Of a stretch of 64,000 nucleotides of DNA, positions 21,701 to 31,043 are shown piece by piece (the stretch's first letter is position 1; every line of letters starts with the position of its first letter). The notes beneath the pieces are model-generated. The model was not told the DNA's origin. It did no database searches and saw only the letters and a list, made by a program, of their open reading frames with translations. Source of the stretch: Liolophura sinensis (Eukaryota > Mollusca > Polyplacophora > Chitonida > Chitonidae); the NCBI RefSeq assembly GCF_032854445.1, contig NC_088305.1, forward strand, positions 30,777,645 to 30,841,644. The letters run 5' to 3'. Position numbers and translations under genes: made by a program.

Positions 21701-22450
21701 GTGATATCAGCCTCACAAAACATCTCAAATGTGATCCAATCTGATTTATCGAATTTCCACCTAGCTACACGTTCTAAAGAATTAGAAGTGATATGCTCTA
21801 GGATTATAGGAAAATGGTCACTACCACAAAGATCGTCGTGCACCTTCCAAGAAAAATCAAGGAGAAGTGATGGATCTGATAGTGAGATCGATAGCAGAAT
21901 AAGTGCCATTACCCGGATGTAAATAGGTATTAGAACCATTACTGAAATAACACAGTTCCTCCTTTGATAAGAAGTCTTCGACTATCTTGCCCTTATTATT
22001 TATGGTGTTACTGCCCCATAGGGGGTTATGGGAATTAAAATCTCCCAGTATTATAAACGGTTTTGGCAATTGTTCTATTAGATTATGTAACTGTAAAGCT
22101 GACAAAGAAATGTTCGGAGGAATATACACTGAACATAATGTGATTGTTTCAGACAATGAAACACGCACGGCCACAGCCTGAAGCTCTGTATGCAGAGCAA
22201 CAGGGCTGTGTATAATATTGTTATTTATGAAGATCGAAGAGCCGCCTGCAGCTCGCTCTTCTTCATTTGAGTAAGTGCTGTATAATGAATAAATTTTAAG
22301 AGAAAATTTATCTTTGTCAGATGTCTTCAGGTGAGTTTCCTGAAGACAAAGGGCAATAGGATTTAATGACTGAACAAGTTGTGTTATCTCAATAAAATTT
22401 GCCTTAAGGCCTCGACAATTCCACTGTATAATTTTGTCTAAATTAGACAT
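18759..22450 (-). pseudogene. LINE ORF2, EN-RT-RNase H with two frameshifts (copy 4)
   Basis: The main open stretch (18922-21939, 1,005 codons) carries SDHFPI, GFRQGRSTLDH, FFDLEKAYD, YVDD and the RNase H motifs. The endonuclease start lies in another frame (21857-22450) because two bases are missing near 21880. An extra T near 19004 shifts the last about 65 codons (18759-18959, the C-terminal CVGC finger). One RNase H residue differs from the siblings: YTDGSK is read as YTDESK. Only these two lesions separate it from a complete ORF2. Confidence 0.88.
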
Positions 22451-23811
22451 TATGGAGGGAGGCGTATGGGGGATTTGTCTTTGTGTTTGGACCGCGGACG
22501 ACCCTTCCGTGGAGATCGGCTGGAAGATCCCCCTGGTGCGGGTGATGTATCCATCACATCCGCATCTGATGTTGAAGGAGCAACGTCCTCCAACGATCCA
22601 AACCTATTAAAAGTTTGGACAGGGTCCCTAGTGGCCTTAGAGGGACGTTCCGTGGGACCACTAGGTTTATGATTTACATTATGAGATTGATTTTCACATT
22701 TACTTTTGGCAGCTTTGTTTTTGGTTTGATTAGGTTCAGGTCTATCAGTTTGTTGTGTGTTATTTACTGGGGTTTTTTGATTTACTGTATTGGTCTGGGT
22801 TGAACAGGAATTACGGGCAGATTGAGCAGAAGGCTGTAAGACTACAGAACTAGGTTTGTCGTTTCCAATGGGCCAAATCAGTGAAGTTTGAGTAGCAACA
22901 GATGCTACCCGCTTGACCACATTGGCAAACGAAGGCTGCGGTAAATTATTAGAAAGGGAGGCCAATTTGCGGGCCTCCTGATAAGAGATATTGTTTTTTG
23001 TTTTTAAATTTATTATTTGTTTTTCCTTAAGGAAAAGCGGACAGTCTCTAGAGGAGGCCATGTGATCTCCACTGCAATTGCAGCACTTTGCTGTGCTGCT
23101 ACAATCGAAACCATCATGACCTTCGCTGCCGCATCTGAAACAAACAAGTTTATTTTTGCATTGGCCCTTGCCGTGGCCAAATTTCTGGCAAGTAAAACAC
23201 CGTGTAGGGTTAGGGATATATAAATCGACATTAACCCTATACGGGCCAATGTAGATATAGGATGGCAGAGACGTATTGTTGAAGGTCCAAAGGTATGTAT
23301 TTAATTTGATGATGTTGCCAGCTTTTTTTGTTGTGAAACGCTTCACTCTGGCAACACCCTGTGGTTTCAATTCAGAACAAATTTCTTCTTCGGATAAATC
23401 AATGATATCACCATCCCTATCACGTATTATTCCCTGACAGCTGTTCAGGGAATTGTGAGGGGATGTATAAACAGATATATCAGAGATTTTCTTCAGAGAT
23501 AACAAATTTTTGGATTGCTGTTTCCGGAAACATTCGATGAGAATGTCCCCGGATCGTAGTTTTTTCACAGTTTTTAAAGTGCCTGCTGCGCCTTCTAAAG
23601 CCCTTTTTAAAAGAAAAGGATGAATTTTTGAGGCCGGCTTCTGTTCACTCCTAGTGGAGAGAACGATAAAGGCCGGCCAATTGTCCTGTCTATTATCAAG
23701 GGAATCAGATAAAACTTCCAACTTCCTCTTTTTATCAGCACCTGAAATGGGCTGGGAGGAAGTTCGGATAGATATATTTGAACCATTAGAAGAGTTGTTT
23801 ATGGAACTCAT
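22450..23811 (-). CDS. LINE ORF1, gag-like protein with three CCHC zinc knuckles (copy 4)
   Basis: This is an intact 453-codon ORF, the same length as in copies 2 and 3 but clearly different in sequence. The knuckles CFTCQKFGHGKGQC, CFRCGSEGHDGFDC and CCNCSGDHMASSRDC are complete, and the basic Ser/Arg tail ends in SPIRLPP. It shares one base with ORF2 (TAATG). It is predicted to bind RNA in the element RNP. The length is conserved while the sequence diverges, as expected for a protein that was under constraint while the family was active. Confidence 0.9.
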   Translation of the reverse strand: MSSINNSSNGSNISIRTSSQPISGADKKRKLEVLSDSLDNRQDNWPAFIVLSTRSEQKPASKIHPFLLKRALEGAAGTLKTVKKLRSGDILIECFRKQQSKNLLSLKKISDISVYTSPHNSLNSCQGIIRDRDGDIIDLSEEEICSELKPQGVARVKRFTTKKAGNIIKLNTYLWTFNNTSLPSYIYIGPYRVNVDLYIPNPTRCFTCQKFGHGKGQCKNKLVCFRCGSEGHDGFDCSSTAKCCNCSGDHMASSRDCPLFLKEKQIINLKTKNNISYQEARKLASLSNNLPQPSFANVVKRVASVATQTSLIWPIGNDKPSSVVLQPSAQSARNSCSTQTNTVNQKTPVNNTQQTDRPEPNQTKNKAAKSKCENQSHNVNHKPSGPTERPSKATRDPVQTFNRFGSLEDVAPSTSDADVMDTSPAPGGSSSRSPRKGRPRSKHKDKSPIRLPP

Positions 23812-24412
23812 TATATATGTATTAAAAATTCACCCAATATGTTCCCCACCCACCACGGAGTGCCAACAAGGGCGATGCCTGAACCTGGGAATACCCGGCA
23901 GGAAAGACATCAAGGATTCCATATGAGGTATACTCGAACAGATTGATTTATACCAAAGGTTAAATTCAATCTACTCGATTGACCCATGAGCCACCGCCTC
24001 AAAACGTAGTCCCGTAAACGAAATTTCAGAAATAACATTTATTCTTTATTGAGTGGTGTTATGGAGAAATTCTGGGACAACGCAGAGGCAAGACATGACC
24101 AAGCCGATTGATCGGACCGGGCCCATCCGACCTCCCGTCTCTCTCCAAGTAAGGGCCAAAGTGACGTGTTGGGCTTGAGGATCTCGCAAGACCAACCCGC
24201 CCTCAGCCACCAGGATCCCGTCCTCGGAGATTACGGGTCGCAACCCACGGCAAACAGGTCGCTCCCCGGTTGCCTCTCACACAACCGAGAAGATGTGAGC
24301 CTATTATAATCACCGGGCTCACACAGGAGAGCTCTAGGTTAGTCGACTTTTACGACAAGCTTGCCTAGAGGGCTGAGGTCCTATTCTTATCACCCCGGAA
24401 ACCCCACGGGGG

Positions 24413-26537
24413 ACCTTAAACTGACGATCAGATAAAAATTGTGATATAAATATAGGTAATCGACCTTTAAGACCCATATCCGTGAGGTCTTTTGAAATAC
24501 CATATTTCCATGTGGTGTCGTAGGCCTTTTCAAGGTCAAAAAATATGGACACCACATGTTCATTATTAACAAAACCATTACGAATAAAAGTTTCAAATCG
24601 AACAAGGTGATCCATGGTAGATCGACCTTGACGAAAACCACATTGAATGTTAGATAAAAGCTTGTTGGTTTCAAGAAACCAAACAAGTCTATCATTAATC
24701 ATCCGTTCCATAGTCTTACAGACACAGCTGGTAAGAGCTATGGGACGGTAATTATTTGGATCAGTATGATCCTTACCCGGTTTAGGGACCGGGATGATAC
24801 ACGCCTCCCTCCATGACAGTGGAAAATTACCAGTTATCCAAATATCATTAAGGAAATCCAAAGAATCTCCAATGGCTCAGGTGGTAAATGGTTCAGAAAC
24901 TTATAATATACGTTATCGGGACCACAAGCAGTATTGTGGGCCTTTTTTAATGCAGTCTTAAGTTCTTCGATATTAAACGGATGATTATAATCTTCTAAAT
25001 TCTTAGAAGAAAAGGGCAATTTGGTTTTCTCCTTCTGGTTTTTAACATGCTGGAATTCTTTAGTATAGTTCTCAGAACATTTTGTTGAAATTGTTTCAGC
25101 TTTTTTTTTGATTGGTGTTTTACGCCGTACTCAAGAACATTTCACTTATACGACGGCGGCCAGCATTATGGTGGGTGGAAACCGGGCAGAGCCCAAGGGA
25201 AACCCACGACCATCCGCAGGTTGCTGGCAGACCTTCTCACGTACGGCCGCCAGCATGAGCTGGACTTGAACTCACAGCGACCGCATTGGTGAAAGACTCC
25301 TGGGTCATTACGCTGCGCTAGCGCTTTAACCGACTGAGCCACGGAGGCCCCGAAATTGTTTCAGCTAATTTATTGGCTATATCAGATGGAGAGGTTAATA
25401 TATTATCTCCATCTTTTAAATGCTGACCTTTTGCTTTATTATTTTTGCCCTTAAGCTTCTGAACCATGTTCCAGACCTTACGCATGGGTGTTTTTGACGT
25501 AATGCCCGAAACAAAGTTCCGCCAACAAGATCGTCTCTTGGACTTGAGTAATCGACGAGCCTTAGCTCTAAAATTACGAATCTGGTTTAAATTATTATCA
25601 GTAGGAAAATGATTAAATCTGCGTTCAGCCTTTTTACGGTCCTTTATGGCTTTGCGACAGTCATTGTCGTACCAGGGTTTACTTTTGGATTTGGGATTTG
25701 TCGAGATTTTAGGGATAGTTCTATCGTAAAACAAGCTCGTTAAATTTTAATACAGGGTCATTTGCTGCATTGAGAGTCTCTGGAGTGATATCAGCCTCAC
25801 AGAACATCTAAAATGCGATCCAATCTGCTTTATCGAATTTCCATCTAGCTACACGTTCTAAAGAATTAGAAGTGATATGTTCTAGGATTATAGGAAAATG
25901 GTCACTACCACAAAGATCGTCATGCACCTTCCAAGAAAAATCAAGGAGAAGTGATAGATCTGTGATAGTGAGATCGATAGCAGAATAAGCGCCATTACCC
26001 GGATGTAAATTAGGTGTTAGAACCATCATTGAAATAACACAGTGCCTCCTTAGATAAGAAATTCTCCACTATCTTGCCCTTATGATTTTTGTTATTACTG
26101 CCCCATAGAGGGTTATGGGAATTAAAATCTCCCATTAGTATGAAAGGTTTTGGCAACAGTTCTATTAAATTATGTAACTGGAAAGCTGACAAAGAAATGT
26201 TCGGGGGAATATACACAGAACATAGTGTGATTGTTTCAGACCATGAAACACGGACGGCCACAGCCTGAAGCTCTGTATCCAAAAGAACAGGGCTGTGAAT
26301 AATATTGTTATTGATGAAGATAGAAGAGCCGCCTGCAGCTCGCTCTTCTTCAATACAATATGTGCTATAAAGTGAATAATTTTTAAGAGTTATTTTATCT
26401 TTGTCAGATGTCTTCAAGTGAGTTTCCTGAAGACAAAGGGCTGTAGGATTTATTGATTGAACAAGCTGTGTTCTTTCCATAAAATTGACCTTAAGACCTC
26501 GACAATTCCACGGTATAATTTTGTCGTATATCGCCAT
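24413..26537 (-). pseudogene. LINE ORF2, endonuclease to RT fingers, SINE-split and frameshifted (copy 5)
   Basis: The pieces are 26010-26537 (endonuclease start, MGDFNSHNPLWGS kept), 25808-26029 (SDHFPI), 25352-25734 (linker) and 24413-25086 (NNYRPIALTS, GFRQGRST, FFDLEKAYD). A stop near the end of the endonuclease, small deletions around 25735 and 24865, and the SINE break the frame. YVDD and everything beyond it are missing. The ORF1/ORF2 TAATG overlap is present at 26535-26539. Confidence 0.82.
25102..25351 (-). mobile_element. tRNA-derived SINE with CCACCATAATGCTGGCC core, inserted in LINE ORF2
   Basis: The minus strand reads a tRNA-like head (CCGTGGCTCAGTCGGTTAAA, box A; GAGTTCAAGTCC, box B), a body with CCACCATAATGCTGGCC, and a tail with AGTGAAATGTTCTTGAGTAC and GGCGTAAAACACCAATC, ending in A9. 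The 15-bp duplication GAAATTGTTTCAGCT flanks it (25087-25101, 25352-25366). Body and tail are of the type seen in many bivalve genomes (MetaSINE-like from memory; not searched). Related copies here lie at 55338, 63514 and 63834. Confidence 0.88.
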
Positions 26538-27880
26538 TAAGGAGGGAGACGTATAGGGGATTTTTCTTTGTTGTTGGATCGAGGACGACCCTTCCTTAGA
26601 GACCGGCTGAAAGATCTCCCTGGTGGTCCATCACATCCGCATCTGATGTTGAAGGACCAACGTCTTCCAACGATCCAAACAACGATTAAAAGTTTGGACA
26701 GGGTCCCTATTGGCCTTAGAGGGACGCTCTGTTGGGCCACTGGGTTTACTAGGTTTATTGTTATTATTTTGAGGTTTATTTTCGGACATATTTTTGTTTT
26801 TAGGTTGACTAGGTTTAGGAATATCGGGTTGGTCAGTATTATTGGCTGGTTTTATCTGTTGTATTGAGGCAGTCTGGGTTGAGGACGTATTAAAAGCAGG
26901 TCGAACAGTAGGTTCAACAGAAATAAGACATGGTTTCTGGTTTCCAATGGGCCAAGTCATTGATGTTTGAGTAGCAACAGATGCTACTCGCTTGACCGCA
27001 TTGGCAAATAAAGTCTGCAGTGAAGTATTAGGAGGCGAGACTAGTTTCCGGGCCTCCTGATACGATATATTGTTTTTAGTCTTTATTGTGATTATTTGTT
27101 TTTCTTTTACGAAAAGCGGGCAATCCCTAGAGGAGGCCATGTGATCTCCACCACAATTGCAACACTTAACTGTGCTGCTGCAGTTGAAACCATCATGATC
27201 CTCGCTGCCGCACCGGAAACAAATCAGTTTATTTTTACATTGGCCCTTGCCATGGCCAAACTTTTGACAGTTGAAACACCGTGTTGGGTTAGGTATATAT
27301 AAGTCCACACTAACCCTATACGGGTCAGTGTAAATATACGACGGAATAGATTTACTGTTGAAGGTGAGAAGATATGTATTTAGTTTAATGATGCTACCAG
27401 ATTTCTTCATAGTGAAGCGTTTCACTCTGGTAACACCTTGTGACTTCAGTTCAGTGCAGATTTCTTCTTCTGATAGATCAATGATATCCTGATCCCTGTC
27501 ACGTATAATTCCCTGACAGCTGTTCAGGGAGTTATGGGGGGATGTATACACAGGAATATCAGTTATTTTGTTTAAAGCTAATAAATTTATGGACTGTTGT
27601 TTCCGGAAACATTCAATAAGAATGTCTCCGGATCGTAATTTCTTGACGTTTTTTAATGTACCTGCTGAACCCTGCAGGGCCCTTTTCAGTACAAATGGAT
27701 GAATTTTGGAGGCCGGCTTTGTTCACTCTTTGTTGAGAGAACGATAAAGGCCGGCCAGCTGTCCTGTCCGTTATCAGCCGAAACCTCTAATTTCCTCTTT
27801 TTGTCAGCGCTTGAAATCGGCTGAGAGGAAGACCTGGTATTCAGATTTAAAACATTCGAATTAAGGTTTATAGATGACAT
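26537..27880 (-). pseudogene. LINE ORF1 with frameshifts (copy 5)
   Basis: The start MSSINLNSN is at 27880. A missing base near 27720 (in the SEQKPASK region) shifts the frame. The central 26631-27551 part keeps all three knuckles (CFNCQKFGHGKGQC, CFRCGSEDHDGFNC, CCNCGGDHMASSRDC). A second shift near 26690 puts the Ser/Arg tail (26537-26740) in another frame. It is inactive as it stands. Confidence 0.8.
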
Positions 27881-27882
27881 GG

Positions 27883-27987
<105 letters not shown>

Positions 27988-28600
27988 ATTCACCCCATAT
28001 GTTCCCCACCCACCACGGAGTGCCCACAAGGGTGATGCCTGAACCTGGGAATACCCAGCAGGAAAGACACCAAGGATTCCATATAAGGTATACTTAAACA
28101 AATTGATTTATACCAACAGGTTAAATTCAATCTACTCGATTGACCCATGAGCCACCGCCTCAAAACGTAGTCCCGTAAACGAAGTTTCAGAAATAGCATT
28201 CTCTTTAATGAATGGTGTTATGGAGAAATTCTGGGACAACGCACAGGCAAGACATGACCAAGCCGATTGATCAGACCGGGCCCATCCGACCTCCCGTCTC
28301 ACTCCAAGTAAGGGCCAACGTGACGTGTTGGGCGTGAGGATCTCACAAGACCAACACGCCCTCAGTCACCAGGATCCCGTCCTCGGAGATTACGGGTCGC
28401 AACCCACGGCAAACAGGTCGCTCCCCGGTTGCCTCTCACACAACTGGGAAGATGTGAGCCTATTCTATTCACCGGGCTCACACAGGAGAGCTCTAGGTTA
28501 GTAGACTTTTACGACAAGCTTGCCTAGAGGGCTGAGGTCCTATTCTTATCACCCCGGAAACCCCACGGGGGTTTATTTTAGGAAAAAACGCGAGTGAATA

Positions 28601-29266
28601 ATGGCCGAAAACAAACAAAATCGGGATGATGTTCTCAGATGTTCTAGATGTATGGAAACATTCCGGAAACCAGTAATGCTACCCTGTCAGCACAGTTTTT
28701 GTAGGGAATGCATTGGTTTGTATGCTGACAAATCTAAATCTGTACAGACAGATGAGGCCTCCGACAGCACGGTGAGTGAGGATGTCCATCAGGTGATAGT
28801 ATGCCCTGTGGGTCGGGCACCGACCAGTCTGGGGAGAGAAGGGGTGGCTGGTCTAGCTCCCAACTTTCATCTGGCAGAAATTGTGGGGAGGTTCTCGTCT
28901 GCTGTAAAGGTTAAAGATAACATCCCTTATTGCTCTGTGTGTGAGGACAATTACGCTAAAGCTGTTAAGTTTTGTACCAGCTGTGGTGTGCGCTACTGTC
29001 CGGAATGTCTTGCTATTTGTCACCCAGTGAGGGGGCCTCTGAAATGTCACCGACTGATTTCGTCACAGGAATACCTCTCCCAGGAAACGTCACAAGGTCA
29101 TGTCAGCTTAGGCCACCAATCGACTCGGCAAGCCACATGTGCTAGACACGGTCAGCCACTCTGCTTGTACTGTGTAACGTGCCGGATGGTGATTTGTGTG
29201 GGGTGTGTGGTTGACCATCCGGAACATGCTGTGCGGGATATACCATCTGCAGCTGAGAATGACAAG
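28601..29266 (+). CDS. TRIM exon 1: RING finger and two B-boxes
   Basis: This is 222 codons from ATG to a GTAAGG donor, phase 0. RING ligands are C14, C17, C29, H31, C34, C37 and C68; the eighth position is G71 (CPVGR where CPxCR is expected). B-box1 is C111, C114, C125, C128, C133, C136, H141, H150. B-box2 is C180, H183, C191, C194, C199, C202, H206, H209. The ATG is in good context (AATAATGG). An acceptor-like TTTATTTTAG lies just upstream at 28572-28581, so a 5' non-coding exon may exist further left, beyond the LINE array. RING recruits E2 enzymes; losing one zinc ligand should impair it. Confidence 0.85.
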
Positions 29267-29591
29267 GTAAGGCAAAAAAAGCATTCGTATATCAGTCATA
29301 AACTAAAATGGATGTTCTGAGTCAATAATCGCAATGACAATTCCCTAAACAACGATTAACACGAACCATGAAAAAACTAAGAAAAGTACAAAATTACTTT
29401 GGAATCATGCAAAATAGTAAACAGTTTTGAATGATGTTAGAAAGAGCAATGAATGTTCTGGGCGAATAACAAACTACTATCTAAATCGTATGCCATGCTA
29501 GTATATAAGTCGATAATCAAAATAAATAAGTTATGATTTGGAACTATATATTGACCCAACTTTCTGAATGCAACGTTTTCTTACATTACAG
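29267..29591 (+). other. TRIM intron 1
   Basis: This 325-bp AT-rich intron has a GTAAGG donor and a TTACATTACAG acceptor. Nothing else was recognised in it. Confidence 0.7.
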
Positions 29592-29687
29592 CTAGCTGTT
29601 TTGATCAAGACTAGTGAACTGGAGAAAGTCCTACATGAAACTAAAGAATCACTGTCAGGAGTTAGGAGGCTGGACAGTACTATACAG
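29592..29687 (+). CDS. TRIM exon 2: coiled coil, 96 bp
   Basis: This is exactly 96 bp between ATTACAG and CAG/GTTGGT, phase 0 on both sides. It encodes LAVLIKTSELEKVLHETKES and 12 more residues, a heptad-like helix that continues B-box2. The first coiled-coil exon of many TRIM genes is 96 bp, and the match in length, phase and helical character supports the call. Coiled coils mediate antiparallel dimerisation in this family. Confidence 0.8.
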
Positions 29688-30416
29688 GTTGGTATTTTCC
29701 ACGACACCTGTTCAGCCTGTGTTTTTACTGCACACCCTGGGGACTCATTTTGAGTATGTAGAAAATCGCGGTCATTTACAAATCCAGGTAACATACAGCT
29801 GTCAATCATCTAGTCTTGATAAAGCTGTCTTCCGTCAAATATTATATATGTACATTTCAATAAAACCCGAACAGTGACGACTTTTTATAAGAATTTAAAC
29901 AGTGTAGAGCACGGGCTGATGCCGGGATTCATTTGCATGAAGGACAAGTCTATTTACCTACATGTATTTATGGTTTATCTAATCAGACTATCGTACCATT
30001 AATATGACTTTCTTCTCCGTGACACGCGCGCGATTTTCCCAACTCCGGTTACTAGATCATCGCCGATCATACGCTGTCTATAGTATATAGACATGTAAGA
30101 ACACCATTTGATCTGACTGGGCGACAATGTTCTGGTTTTACCAGCCCCAGGTACATGCAAGGCTTCACCATCTCGCCCTGCTCGGAGCATCAGTTGTGAT
30201 GGCACGACCCTTTTGAACCACCTGCTTTTGGGTTTTAAGTCTACACTTACACGTACATAACTGGACTGAAGGGAAGTCCTCTCCAGCCTGGAGATGCATT
30301 GTAGCTATAGTTGTGTAGCCCTTATATTTTACCCTGTTATAAATACATATATAATTTCTTGAACACACAGCTCGAATGGTGTGGATGAGGTAATAAACGA
30401 TTTTTCTGTTTGGCAG
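29688..30416 (+). other. TRIM intron 2
   Basis: This 729-bp intron runs from GTTGGT to TTTTCTGTTTGGCAG. It contains no recognised element; short open frames in it lack any family signature. Confidence 0.65.
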
Positions 30417-30648
30417 GTAAACCAGGAACTTCACACTCAGGAGGCAGAAAAGGCTTATTGCGCAGCCTTGGAAGCTTTACAAGCCCGGAGGCTGCACTCG
30501 TTAGATGGTATAAAAACGCGCTATTCACAGTGGCGAGTGGAGTCTAGCGCCATACTCAAACATTTCCAACTACAGGCCCAGGAAATGGAGAGGGATGGTA
30601 CAGGCTTCCAAGGATTTATTAGCGTCAATGGACGTCGAAGTTTTACAG
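30417..30648 (+). pseudogene. TRIM exon 3: coiled coil, 232 bp with a 1-bp insertion
   Basis: It lies between TTTGGCAG and ACAG/GTAAGT. The first part reads EAEKAYCAALEALQARRLHS... to LQAQEMER; then the coiled coil continues only in the next frame (MVQASKDLLASMDVEVLQ). The canonical TRIM exon here is 231 bp and this one is 232. The extra base fits a GGG in place of GG at about 30592-30595. Left uncorrected, the spliced frame meets TGA at the second codon of exon 5. It is either a real frameshift or a one-base assembly error. Confidence 0.75.
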
Positions 30649-31043
30649 GTAAGTCAAATGTGCACAATCTCTAACACTGACTCAGCTGCCTCGACTCCGG
30701 GGGTTAAGTACCTCAAGGACACGGGACAAACTGCAATAATTTGTCAGCTTCAGAGATCATACAATTCATATAATGTTTTTCTTACATCTGTGGGCTGTGG
30801 ATATGTTGAATGAATGAATGAATGATTATGGTTTAACGCCACATCGGCAATATTTCAGCCATATCGTGGCGAGAACAAAGTGAAAACGCGAGACGGTTAA
30901 GGTTTTCGATATGATAATATGAACATCAAAAGTAAAACAAAAAGTACAGACGTGATTAAAATCGCATAAAAGAAAAAATAAGAGTTAAAATTCGAAAACC
31001 AGGATTATATTCTATATGTATATAACTGTTTATCAATTAAAAT

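Larger units (their letters stand above)
18494..24412 (-). mobile_element. LINE copy 4, full-length I/Nimb-type retrotransposon
   Basis: This element has a 3' UTR (18494-18758), ORF2 with two frame breaks (18759-22450), an intact ORF1 (22450-23811) and a 5' UTR (23812-24412) ending in the shared CCCCGTGGGG terminus. It differs from copies 2 and 3 throughout and is an independent insertion. The 3' flank is an ORF2 fragment and the 5' flank is ORF2 of copy 5 at a different position (SDRQFKV region), so the flanks do not correspond and no target duplication is visible. Confidence 0.9.
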
